NCBI RefSeq assembly: GCF_024436175.1
Contig: NZ_JANFQP010000003.1
Span: 1 to 64,000 of the forward strand
Direction of reading: 5' to 3'
DNA from: Kaistella montana
GTDB lineage: Bacteria; Bacteroidota; Bacteroidia; Flavobacteriales; Weeksellaceae
DNA: 64,000 nucleotides
Position 1 is the first letter of the stretch. Each line of letters starts with the position of its first letter. The position numbers were made by a program, and so were the translations under genes. Below the pieces are notes generated by a model that was not told the DNA's origin, searched no databases, and saw nothing but the letters and a program-made list of their open reading frames with translations. Below are positions 42,087 to 50,266 of this stretch, piece after piece.

Positions 42087-43089
42087 GTCCATTCTTTTTA
42101 TCAGTTTATTTTATGCAACTTGGGGCTTTTCTCAAGCTATAAAACTTGTTCCAAATAATGCCGGATATTTACCGGTAAGAAGTTATGCAGGTGCTACAAC
42201 TCCTAATCTAATTTATATTCCCATACAGCTATATGATTCTAATGGTAGCAAGCTAAACAACTGGAGCTTGAGTTTTAGAGTGGATGGATTAATATCTAAT
42301 GGCACACAAAACTTCCCACCGGAAAAGTTGAAATTCATCTATAACAGTTTGGAAGCCACTATACCAGCTCCCAAGAATATTACTCCAACAACACAAAATG
42401 TGGGAGTACTTACGACACCCATTATTTTTTCAATTGGTAGTTCTAACCTTGTTCCAAACTCTTCTTATAGTTTAGAAACCAATGGTTATTTTGCATTAAC
42501 CTTAAAATATGATGTGCAGGCTGAGGGTGGAGCTTATCTCACCCAGTATTCATCATGGAATAACTACAAGGTAAATCTTATCATAGAAATCAGAAACCGA
42601 AGAGGAGACCTAATGGATTCTAAACCTGTATATTTCGACATGCAGGTGCATCCGGATGACCTCCCTCCAACCACCCCTTCCTATGGAATACAATTTGACC
42701 CAAATGCCAATAACATTCTGCTAGAATTCAAAACCGCTGGAGATTATGCGAATGGCGTGTCTAAAAGTTTCACAAAAGCATTTGCGACTACATCCAATAC
42801 CCCTTATGTAGTACAGGTTAATGCATTAAATAATAATCTGTCAAGTATTAACAACAAGCTTTTACCGATCAGTAGCATTAAACTAAGAGTAAAAGATAAC
42901 CAAACACAAATGGTGATGAATACGATCAGCTTATCCAACACACAGCAGACCATCCTTTCCAGCACCGCTCATAGTGGTTCTAAATTTTTTGATACCACAT
43001 ATTTCACACAGGCTGGTGATACCAACTTTTTCAACAAAGCATACGAACAATATTCAGGCACCTTAATATTCAGTATCATTCCTCAATAG
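42079..43089 (+). CDS. Two-domain putative tip adhesin with C-terminal pilin-like domain
   Basis: 336 residues: signal peptide at about 1-17. The N-terminal domain at about 18-195 is beta-rich (NLIYIPIQLYDSNGSKLNNWSLSFRVDG; YSLETNGYFALTLKYDVQAEGG, each in parts). The C-terminal domain at about 205-336 matches the small subunits: NILLEFKTAGDYANGVSKSF against VNLDYKTTSDYANGVNLDQ, then TQAGDTNFFNKAYEQ and the final strand GTLIFSIIPQ. One binding plus one subunit domain is the plan of FimH/CooD-type tip adhesins. The adhesive role is inferred. Confidence 0.72.
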   Translation: MNKSILFISLFYATWGFSQAIKLVPNNAGYLPVRSYAGATTPNLIYIPIQLYDSNGSKLNNWSLSFRVDGLISNGTQNFPPEKLKFIYNSLEATIPAPKNITPTTQNVGVLTTPIIFSIGSSNLVPNSSYSLETNGYFALTLKYDVQAEGGAYLTQYSSWNNYKVNLIIEIRNRRGDLMDSKPVYFDMQVHPDDLPPTTPSYGIQFDPNANNILLEFKTAGDYANGVSKSFTKAFATTSNTPYVVQVNALNNNLSSINNKLLPISSIKLRVKDNQTQMVMNTISLSNTQQTILSSTAHSGSKFFDTTYFTQAGDTNFFNKAYEQYSGTLIFSIIPQ

Positions 43090-43092
43090 ATT

Positions 43093-45894
43093 TTGGAAAC
43101 ACTAAAAAAAACATTAGTTTTATTTCTTTTTCTCGGTACAATATTTAGTTTTGCTCAATCAGATTCCATTGTATTGGAAACCGATAAATCCATCATTGCC
43201 GTCAATGAAAAAATGCTTTCATTGCAAGTAAAAATTCAAAATAACACAAACTCCACACAAAATTTAGAACTTAGCTACGCTACTGATGAAGGAATCCGAA
43301 TCTTAAGCAGCAATAGCACCCTGAAATTGTCTCCGAACGAAAGAGTTTTCCTCCCATTCAAAGCATTCGTTGGAAAAAACCAACCCGCCGGTATTTCCCT
43401 AGTCAATTTTTTTCTAAAAAATATTGATCATAAAATTATAGCGGCCACCAAAACTCAATTGGTTATCGAACCGAAAAGACAATTGAGAATTATTGCTAAT
43501 CAGCCTCAGGTTTTAATGGAAAAAATCGGTGACTCATTAAAAATTTCCACACAAGTATATAACGGAGGTAACCAAACCGAACAGGTAGAAATTTTCGCTA
43601 CTTTCCCTCAAAATTATAGAGGAGAAAACAATTTAAAAAAGACAATTGAACTAAAGCCGTTCACGAACCAAGAGGTTGTTTTTTCACAAATCATCAATAA
43701 AGAATTACTGAAATTGGAGATTTTCACGGTCAATATTGCAGGAACTGACAGCAATAAAGAATACTTCGGGAATACAATGGTGATGGTACAGAATGCACTT
43801 GGTAGCAGAAAGTATGTGGACCCGATCAACGGCTATCAAAATTTGAATCCAAATTCTTCAAATCATATTTCTTGGAGCGCAACCAATCCTTTTTCTGAGC
43901 TTTCAGGTTCCCAAAACATTGATCTCCACTCGGAAATTAATATCGGAAATACCAAAACAAGCGTCAATATGAACGGAATATATTGGCCTCGCTCTGGTAC
44001 AGATTTACAGTTTCAAAATACTTGGTTGAAAATAGAGCATCGTCTTTTAGGATTACAATTAGGAAACCTAAATGTTAGCGACTTGGACATTAACGTCAAC
44101 GGAAGAGGTGCTGAATTCTCCTATACGGGTATATCAGAGAACAAATTCAACATTAATGCGGGGATTATAGAGAAAACCTATAATCTTTTTGACCCTTTTC
44201 ACTTGAATTATTCTCTCAGAGGATATTCTACATTCGCAACTGCCGCGATCGCCTTTAATGAAAAGATAACAACCAACCATCAATTTGTTTATGATACCGA
44301 TTCTTCCCAAAGAAGCTTTATCATTAAAAACGGATATACCTATAATAACAGAAAAAACACTTTTTATAATTTTGATTTTGGATACGGTTATACCCTATCT
44401 GAAATTGATCACCAATCTACAGTCCCTTCTGCTGCTTTGGGATTTAATTATCGTAAAAATTGGAAACAATATATTCTCAGTTCAAACAATTATTATAGTA
44501 CGGGTTACTATCCTGGTATTAAAAAAGGAAATACAGTTTTTGAAGAACGAATCTCCAGATCTTTTGAAAAATTTTCTCTTTATGTCGGATATAATCTAAA
44601 TATTTATAATCCTAAAAGCATTGATCCTCTGTATCAATACAACTCCTATTCCCGTAGAAACAAAATGGAAATGGGTAGCAGCTTTTCATTGGCTAAAGGT
44701 TTAACTGCCAATATCAGTTCGCAATGGATGAATGAACATTCTGACTTTTTTACCTCTAATTTATTACAATCACAACCCGTTGATTTCCGATCGGTCTTCT
44801 TATATTCTACTTTTAATTATAACACCCCTAATAACAAAGACAAATTTAATCTTACTCAATCACAGGGGGTTTCCTATTATCTCAATCTAACCAAACCACA
44901 ATACGTTTATCAAGTTCAAGGCAATTGGTACCATGGCAATCTGGTATTCAGTACAAGCTACCAACGTGGAAACTTTATGCTTTACGAAGGCAATTCGAAC
45001 GGTTCAGTCGTGAATGACACAGAAAAAATATCCGCGATGGCCAATTACAGGCTTGCTCTTTTCAATCAAAAAATGAATATCAATGTAAGTGCGATTGGCA
45101 ATTACGATAATCGCTATGGCAAAAATATTTCGTTTAATACCAATTTCGATTACAGAGCATTCCGCAAGACAAAAATCTTTGCTAATTTCAATTATAATAA
45201 ATATATTAATAATGATTTTAACAATAAAAACACCTACTTCCAGATCGGAATCAATCAAGATTTACCCACTTTTGGTGAGGAAACTACAAAATTCAAAAGC
45301 AGTAATCTGAAGGTTTTCACCTTTTATGATCTAAACAACAACAACGTTTTTGATCCTTTGGTAGATAGTCCGGCTTCTAATATAAAAGTAAAAATAAACA
45401 ATACTATTTTTATTTCTGATGAGAAAGGCAACATTAGCTATCGTAAAATTCCTTATAATGATTATCTTATCAAATCTCTTGAAAACCTTTGGTACACTGA
45501 CGAACAAAAAATAAAAGTAGATCAGAAAGAAGTTTTCATTACAATGTCTCTCGAAAAGACAAGCATCATCAAAGGAAGAGTAGAATATATGAAAACAAAT
45601 AAAAATCATTATGAAGTGCCTCAAATTCTAGCCGGAATTCCTATTATATTCAAAAACAAACTGAATAAAACTTTTAAATTTTACACGAACGCAACTGGAG
45701 AATATACTGCATATTTACCTTTAGGAAACTATGAAATCTTCATCAACAATTCCATACTTCCACAATATGTCTATATAGATGATAATTTACAACGTACAAC
45801 CGCCGAAGAAGGGGTGGCAAAAGTTTTAAACCCTTTCATCCTTAAAATAAAAGAGAAAAAAGTTCAAGTTAAAAAATTTGGAATCTCAGAATAA
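43093..45894 (+). CDS. Putative usher-like outer-membrane beta-barrel protein
   Basis: 933 residues starting at TTG (43093), 3 bp behind the previous stop; only this start keeps the signal peptide (LKKTLVLFLFLGTIFSFAQ). About 23-125 and 130-235 look like two Ig-type domains. About 245-730 is rich in alternating Tyr/Phe/Asn strands typical of an outer-membrane barrel (for example FNFDFGYGYTLSEIDHQ-like stretches). About 735-933 holds two small beta-sandwich domains, the first with the Asp/Asn loop FYDLNNNNVFDPL. The barrel plus C-terminal sandwiches recalls ushers. Homology to PapC/CooC is not proven. Confidence 0.7.
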   Translation: METLKKTLVLFLFLGTIFSFAQSDSIVLETDKSIIAVNEKMLSLQVKIQNNTNSTQNLELSYATDEGIRILSSNSTLKLSPNERVFLPFKAFVGKNQPAGISLVNFFLKNIDHKIIAATKTQLVIEPKRQLRIIANQPQVLMEKIGDSLKISTQVYNGGNQTEQVEIFATFPQNYRGENNLKKTIELKPFTNQEVVFSQIINKELLKLEIFTVNIAGTDSNKEYFGNTMVMVQNALGSRKYVDPINGYQNLNPNSSNHISWSATNPFSELSGSQNIDLHSEINIGNTKTSVNMNGIYWPRSGTDLQFQNTWLKIEHRLLGLQLGNLNVSDLDINVNGRGAEFSYTGISENKFNINAGIIEKTYNLFDPFHLNYSLRGYSTFATAAIAFNEKITTNHQFVYDTDSSQRSFIIKNGYTYNNRKNTFYNFDFGYGYTLSEIDHQSTVPSAALGFNYRKNWKQYILSSNNYYSTGYYPGIKKGNTVFEERISRSFEKFSLYVGYNLNIYNPKSIDPLYQYNSYSRRNKMEMGSSFSLAKGLTANISSQWMNEHSDFFTSNLLQSQPVDFRSVFLYSTFNYNTPNNKDKFNLTQSQGVSYYLNLTKPQYVYQVQGNWYHGNLVFSTSYQRGNFMLYEGNSNGSVVNDTEKISAMANYRLALFNQKMNINVSAIGNYDNRYGKNISFNTNFDYRAFRKTKIFANFNYNKYINNDFNNKNTYFQIGINQDLPTFGEETTKFKSSNLKVFTFYDLNNNNVFDPLVDSPASNIKVKINNTIFISDEKGNISYRKIPYNDYLIKSLENLWYTDEQKIKVDQKEVFITMSLEKTSIIKGRVEYMKTNKNHYEVPQILAGIPIIFKNKLNKTFKFYTNATGEYTAYLPLGNYEIFINNSILPQYVYIDDNLQRTTAEEGVAKVLNPFILKIKEKKVQVKKFGISE

Positions 45895-45981
45895 TTCAGA
45901 ACATCCTTCCAACCTTAGAGAGGATACTTTTTTACAAGATGTTTCATTCTCTCTTCTTTATCTCAATTCCTAATCGCAATG

Positions 45982-46052
45982 TTTCACTCGAATTTCATGC
46001 CGATGATACAAAAGTTTCATGCTAGGACACAAAAGTTTCATTCCGATGAAAC
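45982..46052. repeat. TTTCAT-type 21-22-bp direct repeats
   Basis: Units start at 45993, 46015 and 46036, each with TTTCATnC and most with the ACAAAAG end; a partial unit lies at 45982. The last forms a perfect hairpin, GTTTCAT TCCG ATGAAAC (46035-46052). Confidence 0.75.
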
Positions 46053-46299
46053 TAGCGAACTATAGTAACGTTTTATAAATCCTTTCGCTTGACCATTGTT
46101 TTTAATTCCAGAAACTCTATCCCAACATCTTTCATCGTTTTGCTTTAACCAAAGATGATGAATGAATAAGTTGGATTCAGCAGAATGCGAAAAGGAGTGG
46201 AACTCATTTTCAAATTCAACATCTAAAGCCTATTTTTCTCCCAGTCAAAGCCTAGGCAAAGCCCAGTCCTAGCCCACCATAAAGGCACTAACCTCCTAT

Positions 46300-46383
46300 C
46301 GGCAAAAAGTGCCCTTTTCGGCAAAAACAACCTTTTTCGGCAAATTCGGCAAAAACAGTCATTTCCGGCAAAAACGGCAGAAA
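46300..46383. repeat. CGGCAAA array with 19/9-bp spacing
   Basis: Six CGGCA cores begin at 46300, 46319, 46338, 46347, 46366 and 46375, five of them CGGCAAA and the last CGGCAGA. Steps are 19, 19, 9, 19 and 9 bp. Most units read TTTTCGGCAAAAA or close to it. Confidence 0.8.
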
Positions 46384-46449
46384 TAAATCTCCATATTGAG
46401 TTAAAATAATAGATTTCAAATAAAAAAACCAATAATATTAAAATCAATA

Positions 46450-47148
46450 TCAACAAATCAACAATAGCCGATACTCTCCTTCCCTTTCTTTAGGTGCGCG
46501 GTGAATACATGGCAAAACCTGCTGCCCAGGATGCTCTACAGCCAATTTCCAAAGAGAACCTTGACCTAAATTTATCGGCTTCGAACCCGGCTTTTCTTGG
46601 TAATGAAGATCAAAATAATGGTCTTTCAAAAAACTTTCAAATTCCTCGTCTGAACCTTCATGCAATTCCCTAAGTCGCTCTCGAATTTCCGGAATTGCAA
46701 TTTTCTGCTCAGCTTGATCATTGGGCAAAATATCACTTGACGCACCATAATAGGTACATAAAAAAGTCTGCGTTCCAACAGGTGACCGATCAACATGCCA
46801 AGAATAAACATCTGTTGATATAAAATCAAACTCCTCATCTCGTTCATAACATTTCAGCAAATTGAGCGAAGGGGAAGCGCCAAAATCAGTAAGCAATTGC
46901 AAATCATTTAAAATCACGGCCCTTGCTTTTTTCGCATCTTCAGAGAGCAGAAGAGCTAAAAGATCTTGAGTATTTATTTCAGTAATATTCTCCTGTAAAC
47001 GGAGCTTCGAAACGATTTCTTCAAAATTTCCTTCTAATTTCCTATTCCATTCTATGGCATTGATCACTCCTTCAAACGCTGTTTCTACCAAATCTGAAAA
47101 AGCAGATACGACTTTAATATTTGGAGCATCAGAAAAATGGATATTCAT
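46450..47148 (-). CDS. DUF1826 family protein
   Basis: 232 residues, with no signal peptide or membrane segments. The C-terminal half has the DUF1826-type pattern: YSWHVDRSPVGTQTFLCTYYG near 115-135 and QQVLPCIHRAPKEREGEYRLLLIC at the end, split around residues 210-232. The HxD...HR arrangement recalls Fe(II)/2-oxoglutarate-type metal sites, but that is only a resemblance. Family members sometimes sit near zinc-uptake genes; none are here. It is downstream of clcA-like on the same strand (70-bp gap). Confidence 0.72.
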   Translation of the reverse strand: MNIHFSDAPNIKVVSAFSDLVETAFEGVINAIEWNRKLEGNFEEIVSKLRLQENITEINTQDLLALLLSEDAKKARAVILNDLQLLTDFGASPSLNLLKCYERDEEFDFISTDVYSWHVDRSPVGTQTFLCTYYGASSDILPNDQAEQKIAIPEIRERLRELHEGSDEEFESFLKDHYFDLHYQEKPGSKPINLGQGSLWKLAVEHPGQQVLPCIHRAPKEREGEYRLLLIC

Positions 47149-47218
47149 TTTTGAAGGTTAAAATTAGGGGTTGTCATAAAAATGCGTGAATTTTTTCAGG
47201 AAGAATTAAAACCAATTC

Positions 47219-48469
47219 CTACTTTTTCAAGTAATAGGTGTACACATTATAAGGAAATATCTTTTGGGCCAAATATCTCGATACAACACTGCAAATTAAA
47301 ATAGGAAAAAAGAGTACAAACCCATTCGGAACCAGATTACAAACCAAAAACAAAGCCGTGAAAGGTGCATAAATAGAGGCCGAAAGTGTAGCTGCAGCTC
47401 CTACCAATGCAAAATTGATCAAAGAAAGCCCAGTTCCTAAATAAGTATTACAACAAAATGCAAAACAAAATCCGAGAAAAGCACCCGCAACAATACTTGG
47501 AGCAAAAACACCTCCGTCACCACCTGCTCCCAAAGTTAATGCAGAAGCTAATGGCTTAAGAAAAATAAGCAGAATCAAAAAAATTACAGAATAAGTAGCA
47601 GATCCGCTAAGAAGCTCTGTTAGTGAATGATAACTGTCGCCATACAGAAAAGGAAAACTGTAAATAAGGATTCCAACCAGCAATGCTCCTAAATTCACCT
47701 TAATAAACTCACTGTTGATGCCTGAGAAAAAATCTTTCACCCAAATCACAAGTACCGTGAAATACACAGAAAGAAAAGCGCCCAACACACTGAGTATAAA
47801 AAAATAGGGAACTGCTCCCCATTTCCAGTCGGCAAGTGCATAAGGAAGCAAATAGTCTGCTTTGAAATAACTCATAAATAACCACGAAACCAATGCTGAA
47901 ACGCCACAACTGATAAAAAGTGTTCTACTGAATTTTCTGGCGATCACCTCCAATGCAAACAACAATCCCACCAACGGGTTGCCGAAAAGCACCGACACTC
48001 CAGCTGCAACTCCGGCACAAACGAGTTCCATTTTATAGACATTCGCAGAGAAATTTTTCTCGTAAGCTGCATTCCCAACCGTTGCGGTAGCCACCACCGT
48101 AGAAACTTCAACTCCTGTTGAACCTCCAAAAATAACCGTAAGAAAACCATTGAAATAATGGGAAGGAATCTTAAAAAGCGGCAAATGGTCTTTCCGCTGA
48201 TCCATAGTTTTATAAATCTCCGTAATCCCTTTGTTTTTACGATTTTTGAATAGATATTTTCTTAGAAAATAGATGGTAGTAATTCCCACAGTAGGAAGCA
48301 AAATGAAAAGCAGCGCCTGCTTATTTTTAACAGTATTGAAAATAAGTTCCTGAAAATACTCGGTAAATACTTTCAGTGAATAGGCCAGAAAACAACTACC
48401 AATAGCGATTAAAATAGAAATCCCAATAAGCCGAAATTCATGATGTCTTTGTATTTTTTTACGCTCCAT
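47219..48469 (-). CDS. ClC-family chloride channel/transporter, divergent selectivity motif
   Basis: 416 residues, about ten hydrophobic helices. ClC landmarks: GGSTGVEVST (about 115-124), where Glu 121 lines up with the gating glutamate of GREGP; NPLVGLLFALEV (about 164-175); and GAGGDGGVFAPSIVAGAFLG (about 314-333). The first selectivity motif, normally GSGIP, reads NKGITE (about 79-84), lacking the anion-coordinating Ser and the Pro. No cytoplasmic CBS domains. Transport mode and ion are uncertain. Confidence 0.88.
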   Translation of the reverse strand: MERKKIQRHHEFRLIGISILIAIGSCFLAYSLKVFTEYFQELIFNTVKNKQALLFILLPTVGITTIYFLRKYLFKNRKNKGITEIYKTMDQRKDHLPLFKIPSHYFNGFLTVIFGGSTGVEVSTVVATATVGNAAYEKNFSANVYKMELVCAGVAAGVSVLFGNPLVGLLFALEVIARKFSRTLFISCGVSALVSWLFMSYFKADYLLPYALADWKWGAVPYFFILSVLGAFLSVYFTVLVIWVKDFFSGINSEFIKVNLGALLVGILIYSFPFLYGDSYHSLTELLSGSATYSVIFLILLIFLKPLASALTLGAGGDGGVFAPSIVAGAFLGFCFAFCCNTYLGTGLSLINFALVGAAATLSASIYAPFTALFLVCNLVPNGFVLFFPILICSVVSRYLAQKIFPYNVYTYYLKK

Positions 48470-48575
48470 TTTTTTTACTGCATTTAATTTTTATAATATG
48501 CTTCATCCCAAGGTTGGACAATGCAAAAACCTGAATACTGAATAAGTAATGACAACATCTGCCTCAATCTTATTT

Positions 48576-48583
48576 CAAATGTA
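48576..48583 (-). promoter_or_regulatory. Possible TAnnTTTG -7 box for the ClC gene
   Basis: The minus strand reads TACATTTG, 106 bp upstream of the ATG at 48469. The distance makes it tentative. The rest of the ~300-bp gap to the amylase gene shows nothing recognisable. Confidence 0.35.
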
Positions 48584-48770
48584 AAAAGGTTCCGAAACTC
48601 AGAAAACAAGTTTAGGCCAAACAGATTAGTTGGTCTTTTTGCAATATTAAGGATTTCAAGAAAAAAAAGGCATTTAAAAAAGATTTATCTTGAATTTTTC
48701 ACAAAAAACAACCTTTTCCAACTATTTCGGGACAGTTTTTGCTAACTTCACCATTCAAAATTCATCAATA

Positions 48771-50243
48771 ATGAACGCAACAATGATTCAGTTTTTCCAT
48801 TGGTATTCCGATGGAAACGCCCAACTTTATAACCAAGCAAAAGATTCCACTGCATATTTAAAAGAACTCGGCATTTCGGCGGTGTGGTTTCCACCTGCTT
48901 ACAAAGCCAACGGTGGCGGTTATTCCGTAGGATACGACCCTTACGATTTGTTTGATTTAGGTGAATTCGATCAGAAAGGAACGATTCCTACCAAGTACGG
49001 ATCGAAAGAGCAATACATGAACGCTTGCAAAACTTTACAGGAAAATGGCATCTCCGTAATTGCCGATATCGTCCTCAACCACAAGGCCGGCGGTGATGAA
49101 AAAGAAAAATTTCACGCAGTAAAAGTAGATCCCCAAAATCGACAGCAAAATATTTCAGATCCTTTTGAAATTGAAAGTTATACCAAATTCACTTTCCCGA
49201 ACCGACAAAAAAAATATTCCGATTTCGAATGGAATTTCACCTGCTTTTCTGGTGTAGATTATGCGGAAGGTCAGGAAGAAGGAATTTTCCAAATCATCCA
49301 TGATTTCGGTGATGGTTGGGAAGAAATGATCGATGACGAAAAAGGAAATTATGATTATCTGATGTACAATGATATCGACCACCGAAACCCTTTCGTACGT
49401 GAAGAACTCGACAAATGGGGAAAATGGTATCATGATCAAATTCACTTTGATGGGGTTCGTCTGGACGCCGTAAAACATCAGTCTCCTGTATTTTACAAAG
49501 AATGGCTCTATAAACTTCGCGGAAATACCGGCAAAAATATTTTTGCAGTGGGCGAATATTGGGCGCCTGGAGAGCTGCCTCTTTTACAAAATTATATTGA
49601 AGCTACCGAAGGTTGCATGAGCTTGTTCGATTCTTCTCTTCAGCAAAATTTCCATCTCGCTTCAAAACAAGGCGCTGACTATGATTTACGGAAAATATTT
49701 GATGAAACTTTAACTTTAGAAAACCCAGCATTTTCCGTTACTGTTGTTGATAATCACGACACTCAGCCTCTTCAAGATTTGGAAGCTCCTGTAGAAAAAT
49801 GGTTCAAACCGTTGGCTTATGCCCTAATTCTTCTGAGAGAAAATGGCTATCCTTGTATTTTTTATCCGGATTTATTTGGAGCTCATTATACCGATAAAGA
49901 CAAAGAAGGCAACGATCAGGAAATATTCCTCGATAAAGTAGAAAAAATTGAAGAACTCCTGAAAGCCAGACAACAATTTGCTTATGGAACACAAAGAGAT
50001 TATTTCGAAGACGCCAATTGCCTCGGTTGGACTCGCGAAGGTAACGATGAACATGCCGGTTGCGCAGTAGTTTTAAGCAACAAAGACGCTTACGAAAAAC
50101 CCATGGAAATGGGGGAAAAATATGCCGGAAAACAATTCTATGATTTCATGGGATGGTTCCCCGATACAGTGACGATCGATGATAACGGTTGGGGAAATTT
50201 CCCGGTTCCCGCAGGCAATGTTTCGGTTTGGGTTCCTCAATAA
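48771..50243 (+). CDS. Cytoplasmic alpha-amylase (GH13)
   Basis: 490 residues from the ATG at 48771 (MNATMIQFFHWYSDGN); an upstream in-frame TTG at 48690 would add a non-homologous leader. It lacks a signal peptide, like the intracellular GH13_5 (AmyS-type) enzymes. Catalytic residues: nucleophile Asp about 232 in GVRLDAVKH, acid/base Glu about 262 in AVGEYWAPGE, Asp about 330 in VVDNHDTQPL. ADIVLNHKAGGDEKEKFHAV is the conserved calcium-site region. It hydrolyses internal alpha-1,4 glucan bonds, probably of storage or imported polymer. Confidence 0.93.
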   Translation: MNATMIQFFHWYSDGNAQLYNQAKDSTAYLKELGISAVWFPPAYKANGGGYSVGYDPYDLFDLGEFDQKGTIPTKYGSKEQYMNACKTLQENGISVIADIVLNHKAGGDEKEKFHAVKVDPQNRQQNISDPFEIESYTKFTFPNRQKKYSDFEWNFTCFSGVDYAEGQEEGIFQIIHDFGDGWEEMIDDEKGNYDYLMYNDIDHRNPFVREELDKWGKWYHDQIHFDGVRLDAVKHQSPVFYKEWLYKLRGNTGKNIFAVGEYWAPGELPLLQNYIEATEGCMSLFDSSLQQNFHLASKQGADYDLRKIFDETLTLENPAFSVTVVDNHDTQPLQDLEAPVEKWFKPLAYALILLRENGYPCIFYPDLFGAHYTDKDKEGNDQEIFLDKVEKIEELLKARQQFAYGTQRDYFEDANCLGWTREGNDEHAGCAVVLSNKDAYEKPMEMGEKYAGKQFYDFMGWFPDTVTIDDNGWGNFPVPAGNVSVWVPQ

Positions 50244-50266
50244 CAGCAATTGAAAAAATTAGGGTA

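Larger units (their letters stand above)
45895..46449. other. Non-coding region with two short-repeat arrays
   Basis: About 555 bp between the usher-like gene and the DUF1826 gene. It contains the TTTCAT repeat (45982-46052) and the CGGCAAA array (46300-46383). A 77-codon minus-strand frame across the second array is not credible as a gene. No RNA gene was recognised. Confidence 0.5.

Noticed and set aside
46300-46383. Possible CRISPR array
   Set aside because: The units are only about 9-13 bp, spacers are not unique 30-mers, and there are no cas genes.
45895-46449. Insertion sequence at the edge of the fibre locus
   Set aside because: There is no transposase frame, no terminal inverted repeats flanking the locus and no target duplication that I can see.
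46223-46456. 77-codon minus-strand frame with a hydrophobic start
   Set aside because: Its codons run through the CGGCAAA repeat array and its end overlaps the DUF1826 stop. The composition is that of the repeat, not of a protein.
50189-50266. Barstar gene overlapping the amylase gene
   Set aside because: The earlier in-frame start gives a non-homologous leader. The ATG at 50267 matches the barstar N-terminus and removes the overlap.
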